DNA of 36,860 nucleotides from Akkermansiaceae bacterium (GTDB lineage: Bacteria; Verrucomicrobiota; Verrucomicrobiia; Verrucomicrobiales; Akkermansiaceae), in contig CAIQXC010000431.1 of NCBI GenBank assembly GCA_903875675.1, positions 1-36,860 on the forward strand, given 5' to 3'. Position numbers and translations under genes: made by a program. This document shows, one piece after another, positions 23,267 through 32,993 of this stretch. The notes beneath the pieces were generated by a model. The model did not search any database. It was not told where the DNA came from and saw nothing but the letters and a program-made list of their open reading frames with translations. Every line of letters begins with the position of its first letter. The first letter of the stretch is position 1.

Positions 23267-23295
23267 AGCATAGCCGATGGCCCCCACCCTGTCAA
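23267..23295 (-). promoter_or_regulatory. Sigma-70-type promoter of htpG
   Basis: On the minus strand TTGACA (23295-23290) is a perfect -35 box, followed after exactly 17 bases by TATGCT (23272-23267) as -10. The start codon lies 50 bases downstream of the -10. No heat-shock sigma-32 or CIRCE-type inverted repeat was seen. Confidence 0.65.
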
Positions 23296-23354
23296 AACCC
23301 TGAAAAAACAAAAATCATGATTGACAACGCCCCTCGATTCACATCAAGCGCTTT

Positions 23355-23382
23355 TTGCAGGAATTCCTCATAAAGGTAGGAT
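23355..23382 (+). promoter_or_regulatory. Weak candidate promoter of the propionate cluster
   Basis: TTGCAG and TAGGAT are 16 bases apart and lie 85 bases before the epimerase start. Both boxes match the consensus only partly, so this is a suggestion. Confidence 0.22.
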
Positions 23383-23466
23383 ATGCGCAATCTTAGCAAC
23401 TCCCCGCAGTGCCAAGCCGGCGCCTTTCGCCTATCATTCATTTCGTCACGCACCCCTACCGCCACC

Positions 23467-23871
23467 ATGATCACCAAAATCGACCACCTCGGCATCGCCG
23501 TCAGATCCATTGATGAAGCCCTCCCTTACTACGAATCCGTGTTGGGCCTCACCTGCGAGGGCCGCGAGGAAGTCGAATCACAAATGGTCAAGACCGCCTT
23601 TTTCGCCGCCGGCGAAGTCCACATCGAATTGCTCGAACCCACGTCCGCCGACAGCCCAATCGCCAAATTCCTTGAGAAGAACGGCCCCGGCATCCACCAC
23701 ATTGCCTTTGCCAGCGACGACATTCACGGCCAGCTCAGCCAGGCCAAGGATCGCGGCGCGCGGCTCATCCACGAGGTGCCTTTCGAGGGTGCCGGCGGCA
23801 AGTTGGTAGCCTTTCTCCATCCAAAATCCAGCTTCGGAGTGCTCACCGAGTTCTGCCAAGCCAAACACTGA
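23467..23871 (+). CDS. mce: Methylmalonyl-CoA epimerase
   Basis: The ATG at 23467 gives 134 residues, the standard length; an upstream in-frame ATG at 23383 adds an unrelated leader. This is a vicinal-oxygen-chelate (glyoxalase-like) fold with two beta-alpha-beta units. The family metal ligands are visible: H7 (KIDHLGIAV), Q39 (VESQMVKTAFF), the His pair 77-78 (GIHHIAF) and E128 (GVLTEFC). The enzyme interconverts R- and S-methylmalonyl-CoA, linking the mutase to the decarboxylase/carboxylase encoded further on. It is the first gene of the cluster and ends 33 bases before the next start. Confidence 0.92.
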   Translation: MITKIDHLGIAVRSIDEALPYYESVLGLTCEGREEVESQMVKTAFFAAGEVHIELLEPTSADSPIAKFLEKNGPGIHHIAFASDDIHGQLSQAKDRGARLIHEVPFEGAGGKLVAFLHPKSSFGVLTEFCQAKH

Positions 23872-23904
23872 CATCATCCCCCCAATTCTAACCACACTAC
23901 ACTT

Positions 23905-25458
23905 ATGGCCATCGATCCCGCACTTATGGAGAGCCTCAGTCTCCGCCGCATGGAAGCCCTCGACGGAGGCGGCAAGGACCGCATCAAAAAACGCCACGAA
24001 AAAGGCATGCTCACCGCCCGAGAACGCCTCGCGGCCTTCTTCGATGAGGGCGTTTTTATCGAATTCGGAATGCACGCCCATCATTCATGCGTCAACTTCG
24101 GCCTCGAAAAACGTAAAATGCCCGGCGACGGCGTCGTCTGTGCCACTGGCGTGGTGGACGGCCGCCAAGTTGCTGCCTTCGCCCAGGATTTCACCGTCGG
24201 CGGTGGTGCCGTGGGTGCCATCCACGCCAAAAAAATCTGCGACCTGCTAGACTTCGCCATCAAAGCCGGCATGCCCGTCGTCGGCATCAATGACTCCGGC
24301 GGCGCTCGCATCCAGGAAGGCATTGAGGCACTCTCCGGTTACGGCCAGATCTTCTTCCGCAACGTGCTGGCCTCCGGCGTGATCCCCCAAATCTCCATCA
24401 TTGCCGGTCCCTGCGCCGGTGGCGCGGCCTATTCCCCCGCTCTCACCGACTTTATCATCATGACCCGCCGCAACGCCAACATGTTCATCTGCGGCCCCGA
24501 TGTCATCCGCGCCGCCACCGGCCAAACCGCCTCGCTGGACCAATTCGCCAGCGCCGACGCCCACGCCCAGGTCAGCGGCAATATCCACCTCATCGCCGAA
24601 GACGATACCCACGCCATCGCCCTCTGCAAACGCCTCCTGGACTATCTGCCATCCAACAATCTGAGCAATCCGCCGCACCGGATGAACGAGCAGATTGAAA
24701 TTGTCGAGGACCTGCAGATGCACGAAATCATCCCTGCCGATCAAAAGGCACCGCTCGATATGCAGCAGGTCATCGCCCGGGTCATGGACCCCGGCAGCTG
24801 GTTTGAAATCATGCCTGATTTCGCCCCCAACATCCTCGTCGGCTTCGCCCGCCTCGAAGGCCTCGTCATCGGCATCGTCGCCAGCCAACCCACCGTCAAG
24901 GCCGGTTGCATCGATATCGACGCTTCCGACAAAGCCGCACGCTTCATCCGCGTCTGCAACATCTACTCAATCCCGATCCTCTCGATGGTCGATGTGCCCG
25001 GCTTTATGCCTGGGTTGGCTCAGGAACGCGGCGGCATCATCCGCCACGGTGCCAAGATGCTCTTTGCATGGGCCTCGGGCACCGTGCCAAAAATCACCCT
25101 CATCTGCCGCAAAGCCTACGGCGGTGCCTATTTGGCCATGTGCCCCACGGACTTGGGTGCCGACTTTGTGTTCGCTTGGCCCACTGCGGAAATCGCCGTC
25201 ATGGGAGCCCAAGGTGCCATGAAGGTCCTTTACAAAAAGGAACTCGAAGAAGCCGCCGATCCCAAGGCCCTCGAGCAGGAATTGCGCAAAGCCTATAGCG
25301 AAAAATTCTCCTCGCCCTATCAGGCAGCCAGCAATGGCATGATCACCGATGTCATCGATCCCGCCGTCACCCGCTCCACCCTCGCGCTGGCCTTCCGCGG
25401 CATCATGAACAAACACGAAAGCCGCCCTCAGAAAAAACACGGCAACATCCCGCTCTAA
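23905..25458 (+). CDS. mmdA: Carboxyltransferase alpha subunit: methylmalonyl-CoA decarboxylase / propionyl-CoA carboxylase beta type
   Basis: This 517-residue carboxyltransferase has two crotonase-like halves. The N-terminal half has KRHEKGMLTARERLAAFFD, GGGAVGAIHAKKICDLLDFA, NDSGGARIQEGIEAL and AGPCAGGAAYSPALTDF, which form the acyl-CoA oxyanion holes. The C-terminal half has VDVPGFMPGLAQERGGIIRHGAK and KAYGGAYLAMCPTDLGADF for carboxybiotin. It moves the carboxyl group between methylmalonyl-CoA and biotin on the carrier encoded two genes later. An OadG-like membrane subunit follows and no biotin carboxylase is nearby. This favours methylmalonyl-CoA decarboxylase (or transcarboxylase) over an ATP-driven propionyl-CoA carboxylase. 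Sequence alone cannot separate these roles. Confidence 0.88.
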   Translation: MAIDPALMESLSLRRMEALDGGGKDRIKKRHEKGMLTARERLAAFFDEGVFIEFGMHAHHSCVNFGLEKRKMPGDGVVCATGVVDGRQVAAFAQDFTVGGGAVGAIHAKKICDLLDFAIKAGMPVVGINDSGGARIQEGIEALSGYGQIFFRNVLASGVIPQISIIAGPCAGGAAYSPALTDFIIMTRRNANMFICGPDVIRAATGQTASLDQFASADAHAQVSGNIHLIAEDDTHAIALCKRLLDYLPSNNLSNPPHRMNEQIEIVEDLQMHEIIPADQKAPLDMQQVIARVMDPGSWFEIMPDFAPNILVGFARLEGLVIGIVASQPTVKAGCIDIDASDKAARFIRVCNIYSIPILSMVDVPGFMPGLAQERGGIIRHGAKMLFAWASGTVPKITLICRKAYGGAYLAMCPTDLGADFVFAWPTAEIAVMGAQGAMKVLYKKELEEAADPKALEQELRKAYSEKFSSPYQAASNGMITDVIDPAVTRSTLALAFRGIMNKHESRPQKKHGNIPL

Positions 25459-25462
25459 CACC

Positions 25463-25852
25463 ATGCAGCCCCTCACCTTGCTCGCCGCCGCCTTGGCCCT
25501 TACCCTTGCCGGCATCTTCGACAGCCTCGCCCATTTCGTCGGCTCTCTCGTCATCATCGCCTCTCTCGTCTGGAGCGGCTTCTGCCTCCTCAGATATCTG
25601 CTCAGGCGCGGCTCCCCCGCCGCCAGACCCGTTGCATCCACCCCCGCCGCCATGCCGCGGCAAGCCACGCCAGAACCACGTGCTGTGGTTGCGCCTGATG
25701 CCTCCATCCCGGATGCGATCATCGCCGTGATTGCCGCAGCGGTCCAAACGATGCTCGACGAAAAGCACAAAATCATCTCGATCAAGCCCCAGGATTCCTC
25801 TTGGGAGAAAGCCGGCCGTCAAGCCGTTCTCTCTTCTCACCGCATCCGCTAA
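25463..25852 (+). CDS. OadG/MmdD-like small membrane subunit of a biotin-dependent decarboxylase
   Basis: This 129-residue protein has two hydrophobic stretches near the N-terminus. The clear membrane helix is at about 30-47 (LVIIASLVWSGFCLLRYL). A Pro/Ala-rich flexible linker (50-80) follows, then a helix (DAIIAVIAAAVQTML) and the short end SSWEKAGRQAVLSSHRIR. The order membrane anchor, Pro/Ala linker, conserved W and R-rich tail is that of OadG/MmdD assembly subunits, which hold alpha subunit, beta subunit and biotin carrier together at the inner membrane. It starts four bases after the alpha subunit stop, so the two are coupled. A membrane beta subunit gene is missing here. Confidence 0.65.
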   Translation: MQPLTLLAAALALTLAGIFDSLAHFVGSLVIIASLVWSGFCLLRYLLRRGSPAARPVASTPAAMPRQATPEPRAVVAPDASIPDAIIAVIAAAVQTMLDEKHKIISIKPQDSSWEKAGRQAVLSSHRIR

Positions 25853-25881
25853 ATTCCCTAACAAACCGAACCATCCTCCCC

Positions 25882-26274
25882 ATGCCTATCAAACATCTCC
25901 GCATCACCGTCGAAGGCAAGTCCTACGATGTCACCGTCGAACGCTACGACGCTCCAGACGCCCCAGACTCGCCGCCCACCCCTCCGTCAACCCAGCCCGT
26001 GGGGTCCGCCGCCGCCACTCCGGTCGCCCGTCCAACCGCAGCGCCCAAGGCCGTCACCGCCCCGGGCGACGTCCTCAGCCCCCTCGCCGGCATTGTCAAG
26101 GCGGTCGATACCCAGGTCGGTGCCGCCGTTAAATCCGGTGACGCGCTCATCACGCTGGAAGCCATGAAAATGTACACCGCCATCCATGCCCCAACCGATG
26201 GCACCGTCACCGCCATCCACGTCAGCCCGGGCGACGCAGTGGACGAGGGCCAAGCACTCTTCACTTTGGCCTGA
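25882..26274 (+). CDS. mmdC: Biotin carboxyl carrier protein of the decarboxylase
   Basis: The start MPIKHLRITVEG gives 130 residues. An N-terminal strand pair is followed by a long Pro/Ala/Thr linker (about 25-57) and a C-terminal biotinyl domain (about 60-130) with the LEAMKM motif, in which the Lys (about residue 96) is biotinylated. It continues through APTDGTVTAIHVSPGDAVDEGQ. The domain carries CO2 between the carboxyltransferase and the partner that releases it. The linker allows the swing between sites. The layout matches the gamma subunit of methylmalonyl-CoA decarboxylase and the 1.3S subunit of transcarboxylase. Confidence 0.9.
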   Translation: MPIKHLRITVEGKSYDVTVERYDAPDAPDSPPTPPSTQPVGSAAATPVARPTAAPKAVTAPGDVLSPLAGIVKAVDTQVGAAVKSGDALITLEAMKMYTAIHAPTDGTVTAIHVSPGDAVDEGQALFTLA

Positions 26275-26285
26275 CGCCTTGCGGC

Positions 26286-26309
26286 GGCGGCCATGCCCAA
26301 GTGGCCGCC
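26286..26309. repeat. Perfect 8-bp hairpin downstream of the biotin carrier gene
   Basis: GGCGGCCA, loop TGCCCAAG, TGGCCGCC, starting 12 bases after the stop. No T-run follows. It may cap or process the upstream mRNA before the CoA-transferase gene. The rest of the 177-base gap holds nothing I can support. Confidence 0.55.
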
Positions 26310-26451
26310 TGTTGCGGTGCCCGGCAAATTTCCATCATTTGCGACGCCCCGCCTTGCCGCATGCCTTGGCCCGTGCCATGCTCGCGGCCCAAGCGCCCAT
26401 CTTACAACCGACGCGTACCGCACTGATTCACACACACCTCCGCCACCCATT

Positions 26452-27939
26452 ATGCAATTCACCTACCCGATGCTCACTGCCGATGAAGCTGCCGCCCTCG
26501 TCCAAGACGACGAAGTCATTGGCTTCAGCGGCTTCACTCCCGCCGGTGCCGCCAAAGTCATCCCCACCGCCATTGCCGCCAAAGCCCGCGTCGAGCATGA
26601 CGCCGGCCGCCCGTTCAAAGTAGGTGTCATCACCGGAGCCTCCACCGGCCCATCACTCGATGGCGAACTCGCCCGGGCCGATGCCATCAAGTTCCGCACG
26701 CCCTATCAGTCCGACAAAGACCTGCGCGCCAGCATCAACGCCGGCAAGACGCATTTCTTTGACATGCACCTGTCGCTGTTGCCTCAATACGTCCGCTACG
26801 GGTTCCTCGGTGAACTCGACTGGGCAATCGTCGAGGCCGCCGATGTATCAGTGGACGGCAAAATCCTGCTCACCACCAGCGTCGGCGCTGCCCCCACCTT
26901 CCTGTCCCAAGCCAAGCGCATCCTCATCGAGGTCAACAGCCGCCATCCCAAAGACTTGCTAGGCTTCCACGATATCTACGAACCCGAGTCCCCGCCCCAC
27001 CGCCGCCCCATCCCGATCTGCAATGCCGAGGACCGCATCGGCACCCAGCGAGTCTGGGTCGATCCTAAAAAGATCGTCGGCATCGTTGAGTCCAATCGTC
27101 AGGACGAGGTCAAGGAATTCACCCCGGTCACTGACGTCACCACCCGCATCGGCAGGCATGTAGCGGCGTTTCTAGCTGCGGAATTGCGCAACGGCCACAT
27201 TCCCAAAGGGTTTCTACCCATTCAGTCGGGCGTGGGCAATGTCGCCAACGCGGTGCTCGGTGCCATGGGTGAACATCCGGAGATCCCACGCTTCCAGATG
27301 TACACCGAGGTCATCCAGGATTCCGTCATCGACCTCATCAAACAAGACCGCTGCAGCTTCGTCAGCGGCGTCTCCCTCACCCTCAGCAATGCCGTGCTGC
27401 AAGGCGTTTATGATAACTTGGAAAGCTACCGCGGCCGCATGCTGCTGCGGCCCCAGGAAATTACGAACAACCCGGAAATCGTCCGTCGTATCGGCATCGT
27501 CTCGATCAACACCGCTCTAGAGGCTGATATCTTCGGCAATATCAATAGCACCCATGTGTTAGGCCAAAAGATGATGAATGGCATCGGTGGCTCCGGCGAC
27601 TTCACCCGCAACGCCTATATCTCAATTTTTACCTGTCCCTCCACTGCCAAAGGCGGCAGCATATCGGCCATCGTGCCGATGTGTTCACACATGGACCACA
27701 GCGAGCATTCCGTGCAGGTCCTCGTCACCGAGCATGGGGTGGCTGACCTGCGCGGCAAGGACCCCCGCGAACGCGCATCCGCCATCATCGGCAACTGCGT
27801 CGATCCATCCTACCGGGATCTGCTCTGGAACTACTTCAAACTCACGGAAAACGGCCACACCCCACAATCGTTCCGCTCCGCCTTCGCCTTCCACGAAGCC
27901 TTCCTTGAAAGTGGCGACATGCACCACACCCGCTTTTAG
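26452..27939 (+). CDS. Succinyl-CoA:acetate/propionate CoA-transferase (Cat1/ScpC type)
   Basis: This 495-residue protein of the acetyl-CoA hydrolase/transferase family is full length. Visible motifs are GFSGFTPAGAAKVIP near the N-terminus, GVITGASTGPSLDG, QSGVGNVANAVLGAM (258-272), the catalytic Glu in MYTEVIQDS (E286, which forms the CoA thioester), and GIGGSGDFTRNAYISIF towards the end. It would transfer CoA from propionyl-CoA to succinate (or from succinyl-CoA to acetate), so that succinyl-CoA is regenerated without ATP. Its place between decarboxylase and mutase genes supports the propionate reading. The start is the ATG at 26452; further upstream the frame is open but encodes no family sequence. 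Confidence 0.88.
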   Translation: MQFTYPMLTADEAAALVQDDEVIGFSGFTPAGAAKVIPTAIAAKARVEHDAGRPFKVGVITGASTGPSLDGELARADAIKFRTPYQSDKDLRASINAGKTHFFDMHLSLLPQYVRYGFLGELDWAIVEAADVSVDGKILLTTSVGAAPTFLSQAKRILIEVNSRHPKDLLGFHDIYEPESPPHRRPIPICNAEDRIGTQRVWVDPKKIVGIVESNRQDEVKEFTPVTDVTTRIGRHVAAFLAAELRNGHIPKGFLPIQSGVGNVANAVLGAMGEHPEIPRFQMYTEVIQDSVIDLIKQDRCSFVSGVSLTLSNAVLQGVYDNLESYRGRMLLRPQEITNNPEIVRRIGIVSINTALEADIFGNINSTHVLGQKMMNGIGGSGDFTRNAYISIFTCPSTAKGGSISAIVPMCSHMDHSEHSVQVLVTEHGVADLRGKDPRERASAIIGNCVDPSYRDLLWNYFKLTENGHTPQSFRSAFAFHEAFLESGDMHHTRF

Positions 27940-27955
27940 CCATTCCCCACATCTC

Positions 27956-30022
27956 ATGACATCCCCAGCGCACGCCGAACCCTTGCTCGCAGAATTTCCC
28001 GAACACACCTACGACCAGTGGCATCAAGCCGCCGAACAACTTCTCAAAGGTGCTTCATTCGAGAAACTCCTCGTTAGCAAAACTTACGAGAACATCACGA
28101 TCCAGCCGATCTATCGCAGCGAGGATATCGCCGGGTTCCCCCAGCGCCATCACCTCCCTGGCTCCGGCTCTCAGGTGCGCGCCAGTCAGCCCTCCGGCTT
28201 CCTTAAATCCGGTTGGGATATCTCTCAGGAACTCGTCACCCGCTGCCCCGCCAAGTTCAATAAAATCGCCCTCGAGGGCCTCCGCGGCGGCCAGTCCGAA
28301 TTGAACATCCCCATCACCCGTCGAGGCCTTCCGGCGACCCATGCCTCGTCCATCGGCCTCATCCTCAAGCACCTTTCATCCCTCAACACCGCCCTCACCG
28401 ACGTTGACCTCGGTGCCATCTCCACCTTCTGGCGCGCCGGCTCCGATACCATCCCCGTCGCCGCTCTGGTTTTCGCCGCAGCTCAACAGCGGGGCCTTCC
28501 CCTCGCCACCCTGCACGGCTGCTTCGAAAACGACCCCCTCGCCGATCTCGCCCGCCTCGGTAGCTTGGAGGCAGGTCTTGGCCTGCGCCTCGACCACCTC
28601 GCCGCACTCACCGGATTTGCCAGCACCGAGGCCCCGCACATCCAGACGATTGTCGTCCAAGGCGACGTCTATCACAATGGTGGTGCCTCTGCCACCCAGG
28701 AACTCGGCTACGCCATCGCCACCCTCGTCAGTTATATCGATGAATTGAAAAATCGCGGCATCCCCCCCGCCACCGCTTTCCAACACATCCGCCTGTGCCT
28801 GTCCGTCGGCTCGGACTATTTCATGGAAATCGCCAAACTGCGCGCCGCCCGCTGGCTCGTTAGCAAAGTTGCCGAGGCCTATGGCGTCTCCCATCCGGCC
28901 ATCCACATCCACGCCAGCACCTCGCGTTGGAATAAAACCACCTATGACGCCCACACCAACATGCTGCGCGTCACCGCCGAGGCGTTTGCCGCTGTGGTCG
29001 CCGGAGTGAACAGCCTCCACATCGGCCCCTACGACGAAGCGCTCGGTGGTGGCGACACGTTTTCCCGGCGCATTGCCCGCAATGTTCACATCATTCTGCG
29101 CGAGGAATGCGGGCTGGACCGGGTGATCGATCCGGCGGGTGGCTCTAACTACATCGAATGTCTCACCGACCAGGTTGCGGCAAAAAGTTGGACGATTTTC
29201 CAGGATGTCGATGCCAAGGGCGGCATGCTAAGCAACCTGGAAAACGGCAGCATTCAAGCGGCCGTGGCGGCAGTCTGCAACGCCAAGCTCCAAAACATCC
29301 GCCGCCGCAAAGACAAACTCGTCGGCTGCAACATGTATCCCGATCTCAAGGGCAAAAAACTCACTCCCGCAACCATCACCGCCCCCCACCCGCCAACCGC
29401 CTCCACCACCCCTTGCAGTTTCCAATTGGTGGCTAGCCCTGCCAGCCCATCCCTCCTCACCGAAGCCATCGCCGCCGCCCTCAACGGCACTTCCACCGCC
29501 ACCCTCGCCGCCGCCTGCCTCCCGACCGGTCCCCTCCCCGCCCTAACCATCACGCCTATCCCACAGCGCCGCGCCGCCGAAGAATACGAAGCGCTGCGCG
29601 ATGCAGCCACCACCTTCGCCCTAACCACCGGGACCCCTCCCGCCATCCTCCAACTCAACATCGGCCCCTCCGGCCGCTTCCGCTTGCGTGCCGACTGGAC
29701 CGCCTCATTCTTTGAGGCCGCCGGCTTCGCCGTGGACGGCAGCCGCGATTTTCCATCCATCGCCGAAGCCGTCCAAGCTGCCTCCGCCAGCAAGTCGGGC
29801 ATCGCCGTCATCACATCCGACGACGCCACCTATCTGGAGGCCGTGGTGCCCCTCGCCACCGCCGTCAAAGCCGCCCGAGCAGACATCACGTTGCTGGTCG
29901 CAGGCGCTCCCGGCGACAACGAAGCCGCTTGGCGTGCCGCCGGAGTGGACGACTTCGTCAATGTTCGATCTAACAATTACGAACTGAATCGTCAACTCCT
30001 CGCCAAGGCAGGAGTTCTCTAA
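27956..30022 (+). CDS. mutA: Methylmalonyl-CoA mutase, small (beta) subunit
   Basis: This 688-residue protein has an N-terminal TIM-barrel-type mutase domain (about 20-450) with [22 protein letters not shown] and [39 protein letters not shown] and the [16 protein letters not shown] segment follow. The C-terminal flavodoxin-like domain lacks the cobalamin-ligand D-x-H-x-x-G motif, as in known small subunits, which are catalytically silent but needed for the heterodimer. An Ala/Thr/Pro-rich linker (about 463-530) joins the two. It starts 16 bases after the CoA-transferase stop and precedes mutB by 130 bases. Confidence 0.92.
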   Translation: MTSPAHAEPLLAEFPEHTYDQWHQAAEQLLKGASFEKLLVSKTYENITIQPIYRSEDIAGFPQRHHLPGSGSQVRASQPSGFLKSGWDISQELVTRCPAKFNKIALEGLRGGQSELNIPITRRGLPATHASSIGLILKHLSSLNTALTDVDLGAISTFWRAGSDTIPVAALVFAAAQQRGLPLATLHGCFENDPLADLARLGSLEAGLGLRLDHLAALTGFASTEAPHIQTIVVQGDVYHNGGASATQELGYAIATLVSYIDELKNRGIPPATAFQHIRLCLSVGSDYFMEIAKLRAARWLVSKVAEAYGVSHPAIHIHASTSRWNKTTYDAHTNMLRVTAEAFAAVVAGVNSLHIGPYDEALGGGDTFSRRIARNVHIILREECGLDRVIDPAGGSNYIECLTDQVAAKSWTIFQDVDAKGGMLSNLENGSIQAAVAAVCNAKLQNIRRRKDKLVGCNMYPDLKGKKLTPATITAPHPPTASTTPCSFQLVASPASPSLLTEAIAAALNGTSTATLAAACLPTGPLPALTITPIPQRRAAEEYEALRDAATTFALTTGTPPAILQLNIGPSGRFRLRADWTASFFEAAGFAVDGSRDFPSIAEAVQAASASKSGIAVITSDDATYLEAVVPLATAVKAARADITLLVAGAPGDNEAAWRAAGVDDFVNVRSNNYELNRQLLAKAGVL

Positions 30023-30097
30023 TCATCAAGACACAAGACAAGAATTCTCTGTTCCTTACACTTTTCACCAGCCACTAACCACTCCACCCGATGCTTG

Positions 30098-30130
30098 CTC
30101 TTCTCTTGCGTGTAGCGTCTTGAAGTCTTG
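30098..30130 (-). repeat. Dispersed CAAGACN-type repeat in the mutA-mutB gap
   Basis: The minus strand of these 33 bases matches 1843-1875 at 31 positions: 16 identical, then 3 with two differences, then 14 identical. Earlier in the same gap CAAGACA occurs twice in tandem (30027-30040). The gap otherwise holds only an A/C-rich leader without a ribosome site. Confidence 0.75.
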
Positions 30131-30152
30131 CTTCCTTTCCTATTCCCCCGCC

Positions 30153-32327
30153 ATGAGCCGCCCGAATTTCTCCTCCATCTCCTACTCCGCCCCATCCTCC
30201 GACCTTAGCTACGCCGATTGGTCCCGGTCCCTGGAGGCAGAACTCGGCAAGCCTATCGATGAAATCGTTTGGGACACCATGGAAAAAATCCCGGTCAAAC
30301 CGCTCTACACCGAGCAGGATACCGCTGGCATGGAACACCTCAAATACCAGGCCGGCATCGCCCCGTTCCTGCGTGGTCCATACGCCACCATGTATTGCTT
30401 CCAACCGTGGACGATCCGCCAGTACGCCGGCTTCTCAACCGCCGAGGAAAGCAACGCATTCTATCGCCGCAACCTCGCCGCCGGCCAAAAAGGCCTCTCA
30501 GTCGCCTTCGACCTCGCCACCCACCGCGGCTATGACTCCGACCATCCGCGCGTCGTCGGGGACGTCGGCAAGGCCGGGGTGGCCATCGACTCGATCCTCG
30601 ATATGAAGGTCCTCTTCGACAGCATCCCGCTGGACAAGGTGTCCGTCTCAATGACCATGAACGGCGCGGTGTTGCCCATCCTTGCGTTTTACATCGTCAC
30701 CGCCCTCGAACAAGGAGCCACCTACGAACAACTCGCCGGCACCATCCAAAATGACATTCTCAAGGAGTACATGGTGCGCAACACCTATATCTATCCGCCC
30801 GGCCCGTCGATGAAGATCATCGCCGACATCTTCGAGTTCACCTCGCAGAAAATGCCCAAGTTCAACTCGATTTCCATCTCCGGCTATCACATGCAGGAAG
30901 CCGGTGCCACCGCCGACCTTGAAATGGCCTACACCCTCGCCGACGGCTGGGAATACCTCCGCACCGGCATCGCCGCCGGCATAGACATCGACGCCTTCGC
31001 CCCACGCCTGTCATTCTTCTGGGCCCAAGGGAAAAACCACTTCATGGAGGTGGCGAAAATGCGCGCTGCACGCGTGCTATGGGCCAAAATCGTCAAAACC
31101 TTCAACCCGAAAAACCCCAAGTCCCTCGCCCTGCGCACCCACTCACAGACGTCCGGTTGGAGCCTAACCGAACAGGACCCCTTCAACAACATCTCGCGCA
31201 CCTGCATCGAGGCCATGGCCGCCACTCTCGGCCACACCCAATCCCTTCACACCAACGCACTCGACGAAGCCATCGCCCTGCCCACCGATTTCTCCGCACG
31301 CATCGCACGCAACACCCAGATCTTCCTGCAAGATGAAACATCCATCTGCCGGGTCATCGACCCCTGGGGCGGTTCCTATTATCTTGAAGCCCTAACTGAC
31401 GCGCTGATCCACAAGGCTTGGGACCACATCATGGAAGCCCAACAACTCGGCGGCATGTCCAAGGCCGTCGAAGCCGGTATTCCCAAAATGCGCATCGAGG
31501 AAGCCTCCGCTCGCCGTCAGGCCCGCATCGACTCCGGCGAGGAAACCATCGTCGGCGTCAACAAATACCGCCTCGCCCAGGAAGCTCCCATCGATATCCT
31601 CGACGTGGACAATACCGCCGTTCGCCTCTCACAAATCGAGCGACTCCACAAACTCCGCGCCGAACGCGACGAAACTCGCTGCCAAGACACTCTAACGGCT
31701 CTTGGTGAATGCGCCGGCGGCGGCCCGGGCAACTTGCTCGAGCTGGCCATCGAGGCCGCCCAAGCGCGTGCCTCCCTCGGCGAAATCTCCGACGCCATGG
31801 AAAAACATTTCGGCCGATACAAGGCGGTCATCCGGACCATTTCAGGCGTTTATGGCAAGGAATTCAACAACCAAGGAGATATGTCAGACATCCCTGAACT
31901 CATCAAACAATTCGAGACACTCGAAGGCCGCCGCCCTCGCCTGATGGTCGCCAAAATGGGCCAGGACGGCCATGACCGCGGTGCCAAGGTGGTCTCCACC
32001 GCCTATGCCGATATGGGCTTTGATGTGGACATCGGCCCGCTGTTCCAGACGCCCGAAGAAACCGCCAAGCAGGCCGTTGAGAACGATGTTCACGTCGTTG
32101 CCATGAGTTCACTCGCCGCCGGCCATAAAACCCTGCTGCCCCAGCTCGTCGCCGCACTCAAACAACTCGGCCGCGAAGATATCATGGTCGTCTGCGGCGG
32201 CGTTATCCCCGCCCAGGACTATGACTTTCTCTATCAAAACGGCGCCGCCGCCATCTTCGGCCCCGGCACCGTCATCCCGGATTCCGCACGCAAAATCCTC
32301 AAGCTCCTGCTCCAACAACTCGAGTGA
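30153..32327 (+). CDS. mutB: Methylmalonyl-CoA mutase, large (alpha, catalytic) subunit
   Basis: The start [11 protein letters not shown] gives 724 residues, the usual length. The catalytic barrel shows [20 protein letters not shown] with the Tyr that contacts the substrate, then [35 protein letters not shown] and [20 protein letters not shown]. The C-terminal domain has [13 protein letters not shown] with H607, the lower axial ligand of adenosylcobalamin, and G-G-V-I-P-A-Q-D-Y. The enzyme converts succinyl-CoA to R-methylmalonyl-CoA and requires B12. No MeaB-type reactivation GTPase gene is found in the window. Confidence 0.96.
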   Translation: MSRPNFSSISYSAPSSDLSYADWSRSLEAELGKPIDEIVWDTMEKIPVKPLYTEQDTAGMEHLKYQAGIAPFLRGPYATMYCFQPWTIRQYAGFSTAEESNAFYRRNLAAGQKGLSVAFDLATHRGYDSDHPRVVGDVGKAGVAIDSILDMKVLFDSIPLDKVSVSMTMNGAVLPILAFYIVTALEQGATYEQLAGTIQNDILKEYMVRNTYIYPPGPSMKIIADIFEFTSQKMPKFNSISISGYHMQEAGATADLEMAYTLADGWEYLRTGIAAGIDIDAFAPRLSFFWAQGKNHFMEVAKMRAARVLWAKIVKTFNPKNPKSLALRTHSQTSGWSLTEQDPFNNISRTCIEAMAATLGHTQSLHTNALDEAIALPTDFSARIARNTQIFLQDETSICRVIDPWGGSYYLEALTDALIHKAWDHIMEAQQLGGMSKAVEAGIPKMRIEEASARRQARIDSGEETIVGVNKYRLAQEAPIDILDVDNTAVRLSQIERLHKLRAERDETRCQDTLTALGECAGGGPGNLLELAIEAAQARASLGEISDAMEKHFGRYKAVIRTISGVYGKEFNNQGDMSDIPELIKQFETLEGRRPRLMVAKMGQDGHDRGAKVVSTAYADMGFDVDIGPLFQTPEETAKQAVENDVHVVAMSSLAAGHKTLLPQLVAALKQLGREDIMVVCGGVIPAQDYDFLYQNGAAAIFGPGTVIPDSARKILKLLLQQLE

Positions 32328-32342
32328 TCTCGCCGTGATAAC

Positions 32343-32927
32343 ATGAACATCAATCCTGCCCCCAAGAACTCTGTTGCACGCCTCGAGGCCTTGGCACAGC
32401 AGGCGCAAGGCTACGCCCTCCACATGATGCGCACGACTGGCAGCGTCCCGCCCACGGTGATTGCTGATACCAAGGATGGCTTCATCTTCTGCATGCCATC
32501 CGGTATGCCGGACGATGCAGCAAAAGACCGGTTTGCCGATGTCGCCAGATATCTGGCTATTGCCTACAGCGCACATGCCATCGTTATGGTGGTGGAGGCC
32601 TGGGTTAGAATGGCCGTTCCCGGCATCAAACTCGACACAGTCACTCCTCCGTCGCAATCACCCGACCGGCAGGAGATGGTCGTGCTGATGCTGGAAGACC
32701 AGGTACGCTCCGCCACCGGCCTGTTACCTATCCAGCGCGAGGGGTCAGGGGAGTTCCAAGAATTTTGCCAAGGCCCGGCACTCAATTTCACATCCACCTC
32801 AGGTCGTTTCGCCGGACTGATGCCGAAACACGTGCCAGGTGCTGGCGAGGTAGCCATGGCCAAGGCGGAACTCCTGAAACTTGGAATGTGCGTGGTGAAC
32901 CAAGGATTTGATCCAGCGGCGAATTGA
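32343..32927 (+). CDS. Unrecognised 194-residue protein after mutB
   Basis: This gene starts 15 bases after the mutB stop, so it is probably in the same transcript. The protein is of mixed structure without signal peptide or membrane helix. Notable segments are an N-terminal helix (VARLEALAQQAQGYALHMM), strands around DGFIFCMPSGMPDD, a helix (ARYLAIAYSAHAIVMVVEAW), the strand EMVVLMLEDQVRSATG, and a final GMCVVNQGFDP. The alternation of strands with a central helix suggests a small alpha/beta domain. I do not recognise the family and propose no function. The association with mutase genes may be by chance. Confidence 0.65.
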   Translation: MNINPAPKNSVARLEALAQQAQGYALHMMRTTGSVPPTVIADTKDGFIFCMPSGMPDDAAKDRFADVARYLAIAYSAHAIVMVVEAWVRMAVPGIKLDTVTPPSQSPDRQEMVVLMLEDQVRSATGLLPIQREGSGEFQEFCQGPALNFTSTSGRFAGLMPKHVPGAGEVAMAKAELLKLGMCVVNQGFDPAAN

Positions 32928-32993
32928 CTCTCAACAGGAACATTCCATTCACCTGCCGCCGACTGACCGGGCTTGCAAAGAGTCACTGGGACA

